Source: Streptomyces sp. NBC_00271 | GTDB lineage: Bacteria > Actinomycetota > Actinomycetes > Streptomycetales > Streptomycetaceae | Length of the DNA stretch: 64,000 bases | Assembly: GCF_036178845.1 (NCBI RefSeq) | Contig: NZ_CP108070.1 | Coordinates: forward strand, 248,001 to 312,000 | Direction: 5' to 3' | Shown: piece after piece, positions 40,672 to 49,165 of the stretch | How positions within the stretch are numbered: position 1 is the first letter of the stretch | Layout: the number at the start of each line of letters is the position of its first letter | The notes under the pieces: model-generated | Told to the model about the DNA's origin: nothing | Database searches by the model: none | Seen by the model: the letters and a program-made list of their open reading frames with translations, nothing else | Position numbers and translations under genes: made by a program

Positions 40672-41640
40672 TCAGGCGGCGGCGCCAGGGGCGGGCTCCT
40701 GCCCGAGCTCGCGCAGCAGTGCAAAGATCCGGCGCGCGTCGTGGGTGCTGCGCACCACGGAGTGGACGCCGGTGCGGTTGGCGAAGCCGCTGAGCACCCG
40801 GCCGGGGCCGACCTCCAGGCAGCCGTCCACGGCGTGCGCGGCCGCGGCGCCCAGCACGTCCACCCACCGCACCGGCCCGGCCAGCTGACGGCGCAGCAGA
40901 TCGCGGGCGTGGCTGCCGTCGCGCACCAGGGTGCCGGTCACCGAGCTGATCACGGGCAGCCGGGGCGCGCTGAAGCACACGCGCTCCAGTTCGGCGGCGA
41001 ACTCGTCCTCGATCGCCCGCATCAGCGAGCAGTGGAAGGGCGCGGAGACCTTCAGTGCCACCGCCCGCTCGGCGCCCGCGGCCAGTGCCCGGCGGGCGGC
41101 CTCCTCGACCGCGGGGCGCTGTCCGGAGATCACGGTCTGGCCCGGCTCGTTGTAGTTGGCGATCTCCACCACGCCCAGGGGGGCGCAGTCCGCGCAGATC
41201 TCCTCGATCCGGGCGGCGGCAAGGCCCAGTACGGCCGTCATCGCGCCGCCGACCCGGCGGGAGACCCCCGCCATCAGCTCGCCCCGGCGGCGTACCAGCC
41301 GCAGCGCCGCCTCGGCCTCCAGCACCCCGGCGGCCACCAGCGCGGGGTACTCCCCCAGGCTGTGCCCGGCCACCACGGCGGGCACGAAACCCGCCTGGTC
41401 GCGCAGTACCTCAAGGACCGCGAGGCTGGTGGCGACGATGGCGGGCTGGGCGATCTCGGTCGGGGCCAGCTCCTCCTCCGGCGCGGTGCTGCACAGCGCG
41501 GTCAGCGGCAGGCCGGTCGCCTCCTCGGCGCGGGCCAGGACGCGTCCGGCGGTGCGGGGGTGGTCACGCAGCAGATGCCCGGCCATGCCCGCGCGCTGCG
41601 AGCCCTGCCCGGGAAACATCGTGAAGAGATTGTCGATCAT
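40672..41640 (-). CDS. malonyl-CoA:ACP acyltransferase (FabD type)
   Basis: A 322-residue protein from ATG 41640, whose FPGQGSQRAGM is the usual opening. It has catalytic Ser in GHSLGEYPAL, Arg in RRRGELM and His in APFHCSLM. It loads malonyl-CoA, supplied by the carboxylase at 60995, onto the ACP. Type II clusters usually borrow FabD from fatty acid synthesis, so a dedicated copy suggests extra demand. First gene of the PKS operon (41.6 to 29.7 kb), divergent from TetR. Confidence 0.92.
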   Translation of the reverse strand: MIDNLFTMFPGQGSQRAGMAGHLLRDHPRTAGRVLARAEEATGLPLTALCSTAPEEELAPTEIAQPAIVATSLAVLEVLRDQAGFVPAVVAGHSLGEYPALVAAGVLEAEAALRLVRRRGELMAGVSRRVGGAMTAVLGLAAARIEEICADCAPLGVVEIANYNEPGQTVISGQRPAVEEAARRALAAGAERAVALKVSAPFHCSLMRAIEDEFAAELERVCFSAPRLPVISSVTGTLVRDGSHARDLLRRQLAGPVRWVDVLGAAAAHAVDGCLEVGPGRVLSGFANRTGVHSVVRSTHDARRIFALLRELGQEPAPGAAA

Positions 41641-41663
41641 CCCCGTTCCTGCCTCACTGAGTT

Positions 41664-41723
41664 GTCGGAAGAACCGTCGGAAAAACTGCCGGAAGAGCTG
41701 TCCGAAGAGCTGTTTTCAGAGCC
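41664..41723 (-). repeat. 12-bp direct repeats in the PKS operon leader
   Basis: GTCGGAAGAACC, GTCGGAAAAACT, GCCGGAAGAGCT, GTCCGAAGAGCT and GTTTTCAGAGCC are contiguous with an exact 12-bp period. They lie 24-83 bp before the AT start codon and could be a multi-site activator target. Confidence 0.7.
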
Positions 41724-41853
41724 GGAGAAAGGTCATCGAGCGGTCGGCTGGCGGTGCTCGATTCTGTGAATCTGCCACGGGGCTCTGGCGCATTCCTTGA
41801 ATGCGTCTGGACCGGCACTACGGCGCCCGGCAATCAGCAACTAACGTGCTGGC

Positions 41854-42450
41854 ATGGTGAGGATGAGTGCAGACGAGCGGCGCCGCAGCGTCATCCGCGC
41901 GGCCGTGAGCGAATTCGCCCGGGGCGGGTACGACGGCACGTCCACCGAGGCCATCGCCCGGCGTGCGGGGGTGTCGCAGCCGTACCTCTTCCGGCTCTTC
42001 GCGGGCAAGCGGGCGCTCTTCCTCGCGGCGGCGCGGTGCTGCCTGGCCGACACCGCCCGGCTGTTCACCGAGGCCACCGAGGGCCTGGCGGGCGAGGAGG
42101 CGCTGCGCGCCATGGCCAACGCGTACACCCGCGTCATCGTCAAGGAGCCGGAGCGGCTGCTGATGCAGATGCAGGTGTATGTCGCGGTGGCGGCGGGCGA
42201 GGCGGACGGTGACGCGGCGTTCGGGGAGGCGGTGCGGGCCGAGTGGCGGCGGCTGTGGGACACCGTCCACCGGCCGCTCGGCGCGGACACCGGCCAGACC
42301 ACCACGTTCATGGCGTACGGGATGCTGGTCAACGTCCTGGTCTGCCTGGGGTTTCCGCCCGGGGACCCGCTCTGGGACGGGCTGTATCCGGCGGCGCGGG
42401 CCGGGGCACGGCAGCCGGGCGCCCTCCAGCGACGGCCGGCACCCGGCTGA
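41854..42450 (+). CDS. TetR/AcrR-family regulator
   Basis: A 198-residue protein from ATG 41854, or ATG 41863 (MSADERRRS). The helix-turn-helix is clear: FARGGYDGTSTEAIARRAGVSQPYLFRLFAGKRALF. The C-terminal ligand domain shows no recognisable subtype and ends in a Pro/Arg-rich tail. It is divergent from the AT-led PKS operon and may control it. No tetO-like 15-mer of the other regulon is seen in this intergenic region, so it probably reads a different site. Confidence 0.87.
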   Translation: MVRMSADERRRSVIRAAVSEFARGGYDGTSTEAIARRAGVSQPYLFRLFAGKRALFLAAARCCLADTARLFTEATEGLAGEEALRAMANAYTRVIVKEPERLLMQMQVYVAVAAGEADGDAAFGEAVRAEWRRLWDTVHRPLGADTGQTTTFMAYGMLVNVLVCLGFPPGDPLWDGLYPAARAGARQPGALQRRPAPG

Positions 42451-42738
42451 CGCCCGCCGGGCGGGCGGGACCGGTGGGACGGTACGCGCCGGACTGGGCT
42501 GGGCCGGCCCCGAAGACCGAGGGGCCGGATCCGGGCCGGGGCCGCGGGGTGCGGGGTGCGGCCGGGACGCCAAGCCCAGGGCCGGTCCGCCGGACCCGGG
42601 GTCCCGGGACCCGGGACCCGGTCCCCAGACCGCCTGCGGGCCCGTGAGCCGGGGGGCAGGACAGCCGGAGACGGGGCCCGCAACCGGTCCTGGAACGGCG
42701 GGGGTTCTGGAGCGGGGCCGGGGCCGCGAGGGCGGGCG
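42451..42738. other. gene-free GC-rich spacer
   Basis: It holds CCCGGGACCCGGGACCCGG-type short repeats able to fold, between convergent genes; likely terminator function. Nothing else was seen. Confidence 0.5.
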
Positions 42739-43938
42739 TCAGTCCACGGTGGCGGCCGGGCGGCGGGCCGGGGCCCAGCGGGTGCCGTAGGCGACCTGGC
42801 CCTTCTCCGCGGCGGCGAAGGCCTTCGTGTTCCAGTTCTTGCGCATGAACGCCTCCCGCGCCCGGATCAGCAGCGGATTGCGCACCGCGCCCATCCGCCC
42901 GATCCGCCAGGCGATGCGCTGCAGCGGCGCGGTACGGGCGCGGCGTTCACGCTCGTAGCGGCGCAGCGCGGCGATGGGGTCGTCGGCGTGCTCCAGGTGC
43001 TCGGCGAGGACCAGGGCGTCCTCCAGGGCCTGGCAGGCGCCCTGCCCGATGTTGAAGGTGATGGGGTGCGCGGCGTCGCCGAGCAGGGTGACGCGGCCCT
43101 GGCCCCACCGGCGTTCGGGGCTGCGGCCCTCGACGTCGCCGCGGATGATGTCCTCCTGCGGGGTGGCGGCGAGGATGTCGGCCACCGGGCCGCCCCAGCC
43201 GCGGTGGCGGCGCAGCAGCATCTCCCGCACGCCGGGCGCGTCCCGGCCGCCCGCGGGCCCGTTGGCCACGCTCATCCAGTGGACCAGGCCGGGTGCGACG
43301 TCGTAGTAGGTGAAGCGGGTGCCGGGCCCGAACATTGCGTTGAAGGTGCCCGGCGGGATGTCCGGGTGCTGCAGGGGGGAGCGGCCGCGCCAGGCGATGT
43401 AGCCGCTGTAGCGGTTGCGGGCGGGGCCGAAGAGGGCGTCGCGGACCGTGCCGTGGATGCCGTCGGCGCCGATCAGCAGGTCGCCCCGTTCGCTGCCGCC
43501 GTCCGCGAACCGTACGGTGACCCCGTCCTGGTCCTGCTCGAAGCCGGTCACGTGGGCCCCGGTGCGCACCGGGGAGCCGTGCAGGGCCTCGCGCAGCACG
43601 CCGTGCAGGACGGAGCGCTCGACGGCGATGGTGGGCGCGCCGTAGCGCTCGACGAAGTCGCCGACCGGCCAGGCGCCCAGCACCTCGCCGCGGTGGGTGC
43701 TGAAGTGCGCGACCTGCTGGGCCGGGGCCGTCTCGAGGACCTGTCCGGCCACGCCCAGGCAGTCCAGCGCGAGCACGCCGTTGGTCCAGATGTGCAGGCC
43801 CGCGCCGCCGTCGCGCAGTGCCTCGGCCCGTTCGAAGACGACGGGCTCAAGACCGGCGCGCTGGAGCGCGAGGGCCGCGGCCAGGCCGCCGATCCCTCCG
43901 CCGGCGATGAGTACGCGACGGGCACGTCCAAGGGCCAT
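42739..43938 (-). CDS. group A FAD-dependent monooxygenase (PHBH fold)
   Basis: A 399-residue protein. The N-terminal FAD motif is IAGGGIGGLAAALAL, with the conserved DG motif LLIGADGIHGTVRDAL at about residue 155 and the second FAD motif VTLLGDAAHPITFNIGQGA. It hydroxylates or epoxidises an aromatic or polyene substrate using NAD(P)H and O2. Divergent from the DUF1772 gene at 44171 across an unusual symmetrical promoter region. Confidence 0.9.
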   Translation of the reverse strand: MALGRARRVLIAGGGIGGLAAALALQRAGLEPVVFERAEALRDGGAGLHIWTNGVLALDCLGVAGQVLETAPAQQVAHFSTHRGEVLGAWPVGDFVERYGAPTIAVERSVLHGVLREALHGSPVRTGAHVTGFEQDQDGVTVRFADGGSERGDLLIGADGIHGTVRDALFGPARNRYSGYIAWRGRSPLQHPDIPPGTFNAMFGPGTRFTYYDVAPGLVHWMSVANGPAGGRDAPGVREMLLRRHRGWGGPVADILAATPQEDIIRGDVEGRSPERRWGQGRVTLLGDAAHPITFNIGQGACQALEDALVLAEHLEHADDPIAALRRYERERRARTAPLQRIAWRIGRMGAVRNPLLIRAREAFMRKNWNTKAFAAAEKGQVAYGTRWAPARRPAATVD

Positions 43939-44055
43939 GGGTCTGTCTCCTCGTGGCTGTCCGGGCGGATGTCCCCGCGGGGAGGGGACGGCACTCCGCT
44001 GCGGCCCGGGGTGCTCCCTCGTCCTTGCGGAATCCCCTGCGGACCACTGGAGTTG

Positions 44056-44113
44056 TCAACGCTAGCATTCGAAGCACTGAACTTGATAGTGTCGGCAGTA
44101 CATCTAGCGTTGA
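44056..44113. promoter_or_regulatory. divergent promoter with paired inverted operators
   Basis: TCAACGCTAG (44056-44065) and CTAGCGTTGA (44104-44113) are exact inverted copies 38 bp apart. On the plus strand TTGATA (44083) and TAGCGT (44105) fit -35/-10 with a 16-bp spacer. They resemble the tetO-like sites only in the GCTAG core. Confidence 0.55.
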
Positions 44114-44170
44114 TAAATCCACGTGGCGGCAGGCCATGTGGCAACCGGCAGACGGACAAGGGTGGTTGTG

Positions 44171-44644
44171 ATGGAAACCCTCGTACAGACCCTGGCCGTG
44201 GTGGCCACGATGGCCAACGCGGTGGTCTACGGCACCGACGTCTTCTCCGCGATCGTCCAGCGGCCGGCCCTCGCGCACGTCGACGACGCGGTGCTGACCA
44301 GCACCATGGGGCAGATCCACCGTTTCGGGGACCGCCGGATGCCCGTCCCGGGCGTCTTCGGCCTGCTCGCCACGGTGGCCACGGCCGTCGCGGCCGGGTT
44401 CGGCGGCCGCGTGACGGCGGCCGCGGCGGCCGCCGTCGCGGCGGCGGCCCTGGTGGTGTGGCTGGCCGTCTACAACAAGGTGAGCGCGCCGGTGAACAAG
44501 GAGCTGACCGACGCGGCCCTCGACTGCCGCACCGCGCCGAACGCGCGGGGCCTGCAGCGCACCTGGGACAGCGTCATCAACGCCCGGGTCGTGCTGCAGG
44601 CGGTGGCGCTGGGCGCGATGTGCGTGGCACTCGTGGCGTCCTGA
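44171..44644 (+). CDS. DUF1772/anthrone-oxygenase-like membrane protein
   Basis: A 157-residue protein from ATG 44171. Four hydrophobic segments (about 8-26, 59-79, 82-102 and 134-156) and the family pattern NAVVYGTDVFSAIVQRPAL, plus KVSAPVNKELT, identify DUF1772. Members such as AurL2/HypC-like proteins oxidise anthrones, and others assist oxidases in polyketide clusters. The His and charged residues in loop 1 are retained. The divergent monooxygenase suggests a shared oxidative step. Confidence 0.8.
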   Translation: METLVQTLAVVATMANAVVYGTDVFSAIVQRPALAHVDDAVLTSTMGQIHRFGDRRMPVPGVFGLLATVATAVAAGFGGRVTAAAAAAVAAAALVVWLAVYNKVSAPVNKELTDAALDCRTAPNARGLQRTWDSVINARVVLQAVALGAMCVALVAS

Positions 44645-44773
44645 CACCGCGGAAGGCGGCTGCCGCGGATACGGGCGGGGGGTGAGGAAGGGAAACCCGC
44701 GGGTCTCCCGCCCCACCCCCTTCCCGCCTCCCGCCTCCCGCCTCCCGCACCCGCTTGCCGTCCGCGGCGGCCC

Positions 44774-44911
44774 CTACTGCAGGGCGATGCTGCCCAGGAC
44801 GGACATCTCGGTGTCCTCGTCCGGGCCGTCGGTGATCTCACTGCCGAATGCGGGGCTGAGCTCCGGCTCGTTTCCTGCGGGATTCTTCTTCTTGCTGTTC
44901 CTGCTGACCAC
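44774..44911 (-). CDS. 45-residue peptide, candidate signalling or precursor peptide
   Basis: From GTG 44911, with GAAGGGA 10 nt upstream. The sequence opens VVSRNSKKKNPAG, becomes acidic (DGPDEDTE) and ends with the hydrophobic decamer MSVLGSIALQ. A promoter-like TTGACG is seen upstream on the minus strand (about 44980). It lies 290 bp downstream of the XRE-TPR regulator, in the same direction. Polar leader, acidic linker and short hydrophobic C-terminus is the shape of a pheromone pro-peptide or RiPP precursor. No signal peptide and no modifying enzyme is nearby. I do not recognise a family. Confidence 0.5.
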   Translation of the reverse strand: MVSRNSKKKNPAGNEPELSPAFGSEITDGPDEDTEMSVLGSIALQ

Positions 44912-45199
44912 GGTGGTGTCCCTTCGGGCGTGAGCGGCCAATACCGTACTGAGATTCACGAAGGTCCGCACCGCGCGTCAAGGCGCATTGCGCCGCGTCC
45001 ACCGGAATGCGAGGCGCCCTCGAGAAATCCGGCAAAGGAAATACGCATTCCGCACCGCACTCCCCCGCGGTCGGCGGGAATCAGCGCGCCGCCCGCCCCG
45101 CCCGAATTCCCCCACTCCCCCGCCTTCCCCTGCCCCTTCTCTGCGCTGCCCTTCCCTGCCCCTTTTCCTCCCGCAGTGGTCCGGCCGGGCGCGGGCGGG

Positions 45200-46426
45200 T
45201 CACGCCGGTTCGGCCGGGGCGGGCCGGGACTGGGCGAGGGCGTCCGCGAGGGTCCGCCAGATCTCCGCCGCGAGGTCGATGTTGGCGTCCGCCTGGGCCT
45301 GCTGCGCCAGGGTGCGCAGCCCCTCCACGCCGGAGGCGTCGCCGCCCAGGATCAGCAGCTGCTGGCGCAGGATCTCCAGCCGCACCCGGTCGCGGTAGGT
45401 CATCCTCGGCTCGTCCCCGGCCAGGTCGCCCAGCAGGGCGCGGGCATCGTCGTAGCGGCCGGTGGCGAACGCCAGATCGGCCTTCAGCGCGGTCAGGTCC
45501 TGGCGCAGGGCGGGCGTGCCGACGAAGGCGAGGGCGGCCTCGGCCTGGGCGGCGCAGGCCTCGGCCCGCGCGGGGTCGGGGGGCAGGGTCTGCAGGTGCA
45601 GCCGGCCCGCGGCCAGCCGCAGCCTGAGCCACAGCACCAGGTCCTCCTGGCTGCTGAAACGCTCCAGGGCCGCATCCAAAAAGGCCTGCGCCCCGGTGTG
45701 GTCGCCCTGGCGCACCCGGACGGCGGCGGCCGTCCACATGGCCTCGGCCCACAGCGCGTCGGTGCGGCCGGCGACCAGCGCGGCCAGTTCGTCGGCGTGC
45801 ACCCGCGCCTCCGGCACCTGCCCGGCCTCCGCCTGCACCGACACCAGCGCCAGCAGCGCGGCGGCCCGGTCCTCCACGCCCAGGTCCTCGCCCAGGGCGA
45901 GGCGGTGGGCGGCGACGGCCGCGTCCAGGGCCGGGGTGATCTCACCGAGCGAGCGCAGGCAGCGGGCCAGCCGGGTCAGGCCGCGCACCCGCAGCTCGGC
46001 CGATCCCACCTCGTCGCCGAGCGCCACCAGCCGGCCGAGGTCCGCGCGTTCGGCGGCGTGATCGCCCTGCAGCCGGGCGGCCCGGGCCAGCAGCCACAGC
46101 GCCTGCCAGCGCAGCACCGCGCTCTCGTGGCCCTCGGCGGCCAGCGCCGCGCGCAGCGCCCCGATGGCGTCCGCGGAACCGGTGGAGGACGCCAGCGTCA
46201 GCGCGTGCGCCAGGGAACCGGTGACCGGCTCCTCGAAGTCGGCGACGTCCAGGCCCAGCCGGCCCGCCAGATAGCCCACGGCCCGGTCGGTGGGCTGGCG
46301 CGCCCCCGATTCCAGGCGGGAGAGATAGCCGGTGGACATGCCCTCGCCGGCCAGCGCCGTCTGCGACAGCCCCTGGGCCGTCCGGAGCTTTTTCAGGCGG
46401 TGTCCGAACGCGGGCTGTCGCAGCAT
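45200..46426 (-). CDS. XRE helix-turn-helix regulator with TPR-like C-terminal repeats
   Basis: A 408-residue protein from ATG 46426. Residues 8-65 are an XRE domain (LKKLRTAQGLSQTALAGEGMSTGYLSRLESGARQP). The remaining 340 residues are helical repeats of TPR type (e.g. LLALVSVQAEAGQVPEARVHADEL). The architecture equals that of peptide-sensing RRNPP regulators of Firmicutes and of many Streptomyces pathway regulators. No homology to a specific receptor can be claimed. Small genes lie on both sides (44774 and 46683). Confidence 0.8.
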   Translation of the reverse strand: MLRQPAFGHRLKKLRTAQGLSQTALAGEGMSTGYLSRLESGARQPTDRAVGYLAGRLGLDVADFEEPVTGSLAHALTLASSTGSADAIGALRAALAAEGHESAVLRWQALWLLARAARLQGDHAAERADLGRLVALGDEVGSAELRVRGLTRLARCLRSLGEITPALDAAVAAHRLALGEDLGVEDRAAALLALVSVQAEAGQVPEARVHADELAALVAGRTDALWAEAMWTAAAVRVRQGDHTGAQAFLDAALERFSSQEDLVLWLRLRLAAGRLHLQTLPPDPARAEACAAQAEAALAFVGTPALRQDLTALKADLAFATGRYDDARALLGDLAGDEPRMTYRDRVRLEILRQQLLILGGDASGVEGLRTLAQQAQADANIDLAAEIWRTLADALAQSRPAPAEPA

Positions 46427-46682
46427 GACCGAATCCCCTGGGGTGAGCGGGCAAGAAAGTTTCACCGGGAGCCGCCCCGAGCGTAGGGCGCCGGGCAACA
46501 CGCGGGCAAACCTTTGCCAGGCCCCCGCCGGGAATCTCGTGCCGCTCTCACGCGCCTCTCACGCGCCTCTCGTGGACTCCTCCAGCGTTCCTCCAGCGCG
46601 GCGGAGCACGCTCGGCAGGACCCGGCCGGCGCACCCGGCCGGGCGCGGAGTCCTTGTGCAGGTCAACGCCCGGGAGTCGACG

Positions 46683-46853
46683 ATGAGGCCATCGGTGTGC
46701 GCACCACCCCGGGCGGCGTGGACGGCCACCGCGGGACACGGCAGCGGCCCCTCCCCGGCCGCGGACACCGGCCACCCCGCCCCGCCCGCGCCGGACGCAC
46801 CGTCCGACGAGGACATCGGCTGGCCCAAACGGTGCGCCCCGCCCGGCCCGTAA
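46683..46853 (+). CDS. possible 56-residue peptide divergent from the XRE-TPR gene
   Basis: ATG 46683 has GGGAG 6 nt upstream and ends TAA. It is Pro/Ala-rich with PSDEDIGWPKRCAPPGP at the C-terminus and two Cys in the first and last thirds. No family is recognised. In a GC-rich region an open frame this short is weak evidence; the good ribosome site and the position next to a TPR regulator are the reasons to list it. The remainder of 46427-46964 shows nothing else. Confidence 0.3.
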   Translation: MRPSVCAPPRAAWTATAGHGSGPSPAADTGHPAPPAPDAPSDEDIGWPKRCAPPGP

Positions 46854-46964
46854 CTCCCGTAACCCTCGTTAACCGTTAACCCCGTGCCCCTTTGCACCCG
46901 TTGCTTCGAGTCTTAGCGACTCTCAGTATTCCGGGTGTTTCCGCCCGGAAGGTTCGTGACGGTG

Positions 46965-48458
46965 TCACCAGAGCGCGAGTTGCTCGCGCCTGGTGTCCTG
47001 TCGACGATCTCTCGTTTCCGTCCCCTGGCGGGGTGTTGCGCCAGCTGCCCGCGTGCCCGTCCCCTTGCGGGTTCGGGCGGTGCGGGTCTTCTGCTTGGCT
47101 CCACGAGGCTTCGGCACCACCACCAGGGGGCCCGGGTCTCCGGCCACTCCGGTACCCGTTCTACCGTTGGCCGCCGCGAGGGCGGCCAGATTGTGGCCTG
47201 CGTTCGCATCCCGGTCCAGGACGAGTCCGCAGACGTCGCACTCGAAGACACGCACGCCGAGGGGCAGTTTGGCTTTCACCACACCGCAGCGGGAGCAGGT
47301 CTTCGAAGAGGGCATCCAGCGGTCGGCGACGATCAGACGTCCACCGTGGCGCTGGGTCTTGTAGGTGAGCTGGCGCCGCAGTTCCCCGAACGCCGCGTCG
47401 GAGATACGGCGGGACAGACGCCGGTTGCGGACCATGCCTTTCACGTTGAGGTCCTCGACCACGACGGTGCCGTACTCGGCGGGGATACGCGCGGTGGCCT
47501 GGTGGAGATGGTTCTCCCGCAGGTTCGCCACCCGGTGGTGCACCCGGTTACGGACCGCGTTGGCTTTCTCCCAGCGACGGGACGGGGCCTGTCCGGTGCG
47601 CCGGTCGGGGCCGCGTCGGCGGGAGACGGTCCGGGAGGCCTTCCGGAGCTGCGTGAGTGCCTGGTCGTAGTGCTTGGGGTTCGCGACCTCGCGGACCTCG
47701 CCGGCCGAGTCCGCCATGACGAGGAGAGTCTTGACGCCGAGGTCGATCCCGACTGCCGTGCCGGGGCGGGTGGCAGGGGCGATGGCGTGGCGTTCCTCGG
47801 TCTGCAGGACCGCGAACCAGCGGCCCCGCTCGAACCGCACCGTCACCGACAGAATCCGCGTCCCGCCTTCGGCGATCGCGTCCACGAGGGGCTGGACGTC
47901 CTCATGGAGGCGGATCCGGCCGAGGCGGGGCAGGACGATATGCCGCCGGTCATCGAGGCGGATGGTGCCGGTGGTGAACTTGCACGCCGGACGAGCCTTC
48001 CGCTTCGACTTGAAACGGGGTCTGCCCATCCGGGCTCCCTTGCGCTCGCCGCGCCGGGACTTGGCGTAGTTGTCGAACGCGGCGGCAGCGTTCGCGAGGC
48101 CGGTGTTGTAGGCCTCCTTCGAGTTCTGCGCCCACCACTCCCGCAGGAACGGGTCGTTGTGTTTGGCCTCGTTGAACACCTTCCGCAACGACGGCAGCGA
48201 CCACGACCGCCACGCAACGCGCTCTGCCTCGGGAACGCCGTAGGTCTCCTCCGCCGCGCGCTGCGACCAACTCGCCAGCACATGCCGCACCGCCCAGTTG
48301 TAGGCGACCCGCGCCGCCCCGCAATGCGAGGCCAGAGCCTGCAGGCCGGACGCATTGGGGTCGAGGGCGAGCCTGTGGCCCACAACGTGGAAGCCGGGCC
48401 GCGCCTCGAACCCCCGGCGCTTCTTCTTCCCGCTCCCGGCAGGCTCCGCCCCGCTCAC
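46965..48458 (-). CDS. tnpB: IS607-type TnpB
   Basis: A 497-residue protein. GTG 48458 overlaps the stop of the recombinase remnant by 4 bp, the normal IS607 arrangement. The RuvC residues are present (AVGIDLGVKTL, TVVVEDLNVKGM, LDRDANAGHN), with the zinc ribbon CSRC ... CDVC. A basic C-tail of about 60 residues (Arg/Lys/Thr-rich) is longer than usual. Related to the partial TnpB at 63096 (both have EWWAQNSKEAYNTGL- or ECSKEAYATGL-like segments). It is probably functional as a nuclease even though its tnpA is broken. Confidence 0.88.
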   Translation of the reverse strand: MSGAEPAGSGKKKRRGFEARPGFHVVGHRLALDPNASGLQALASHCGAARVAYNWAVRHVLASWSQRAAEETYGVPEAERVAWRSWSLPSLRKVFNEAKHNDPFLREWWAQNSKEAYNTGLANAAAAFDNYAKSRRGERKGARMGRPRFKSKRKARPACKFTTGTIRLDDRRHIVLPRLGRIRLHEDVQPLVDAIAEGGTRILSVTVRFERGRWFAVLQTEERHAIAPATRPGTAVGIDLGVKTLLVMADSAGEVREVANPKHYDQALTQLRKASRTVSRRRGPDRRTGQAPSRRWEKANAVRNRVHHRVANLRENHLHQATARIPAEYGTVVVEDLNVKGMVRNRRLSRRISDAAFGELRRQLTYKTQRHGGRLIVADRWMPSSKTCSRCGVVKAKLPLGVRVFECDVCGLVLDRDANAGHNLAALAAANGRTGTGVAGDPGPLVVVPKPRGAKQKTRTARTRKGTGTRAAGATPRQGTETRDRRQDTRREQLALW

Positions 48459-48943
48459 CCGGTCGTCTCCGCCGCCGGAGCGGTGGCCTCGGCGATAGCG
48501 CGTGCGGCCCGGTTCTTCGCCGCTCGCTGCCCATACAGCCGGGCACACATCGAGGTGAGGACTTCAGTGATGTCCCGGACCAGGCCGCTGGTCGTCTCCT
48601 GCGGATCGAGCACCACCAGACGCCGGCCGGAAGCCGACCGTGCCGATTCCAGATGCTCGACACCGAAACGGGCCAGCCGGTCGCGATGATCCACGACGAT
48701 GACGGCAACGGCCGGGTCCGACAGGACACGGTGCAGCTTGCGCCGATTCCCGTTCAGTCCCGACCCGACCTCGGTCACAACCTCGGCAACGGCGAGCCCC
48801 AGCCCGATGGCTCCCTGGACGACAGCGGCGAGCGCCATGTTGTAGACCTTCCGCACGCACCCGAACGTGCGCGACAGCTCCGCTGCCTGTGCATCCGTCG
48901 GATAGAAGCGGTACCGATACGCCCGCTTCACGTGAGTGCCCAC
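48455..48943 (-). pseudogene. TnpB N-terminus fused in frame to a truncated IS607 serine recombinase
   Basis: A 162-residue open frame. Residues 1-40 (GTHVKRAYRYRFYPTDAQAA, ending VYNMALAA) match the start of the element G tnpB. Residues 41-162 match the catalytic-domain part of IS607 TnpA (LAVAEVVTEVGSGLNGNRRK, then VIVVDHRDRLARFGVEHLE, ending GQRAAKNRA). The MerR-like DNA-binding domain and the recombinase start with the catalytic Ser are missing. The hybrid cannot be an active recombinase. The junction at about 48820 records a recombination or insertion between two IS families. Confidence 0.85.
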
Positions 48944-49165
48944 AGCTCACAAACTATCGCATCGACTTGTCACTATCTGCGGGTAGTTGGCCGGATCGAC
49001 GATCCGCCCTGGCGGCGAATCGTCTTTCCCTGCACTGCTCCGCAGGAGTCCGTTTCCTCGCCGCCCTGAAGGGCGGAGTATCCATGGAGGGATCAGATGA
49101 CGATCTACGGCTGACTGCCGACGGTGAGCTGCGTGTTACCGGCCCGCACACGAGCAGCCGCAGCA

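Larger units (their letters stand above)
46965..49096 (-). mobile_element. chimeric element H: IS200/IS605 left end fused to an IS607-type tnpA-tnpB pair
   Basis: The right end (48944-49096) is the standard left end of elements B, C and G, with GGAGGGATCAG against ATGACG at 49097. The first 40 or so codons of tnpB follow, then sequence switches to a serine-recombinase gene and an IS607-type tnpB. The outer left boundary near 46940-46965 is not defined. Confidence 0.7.
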
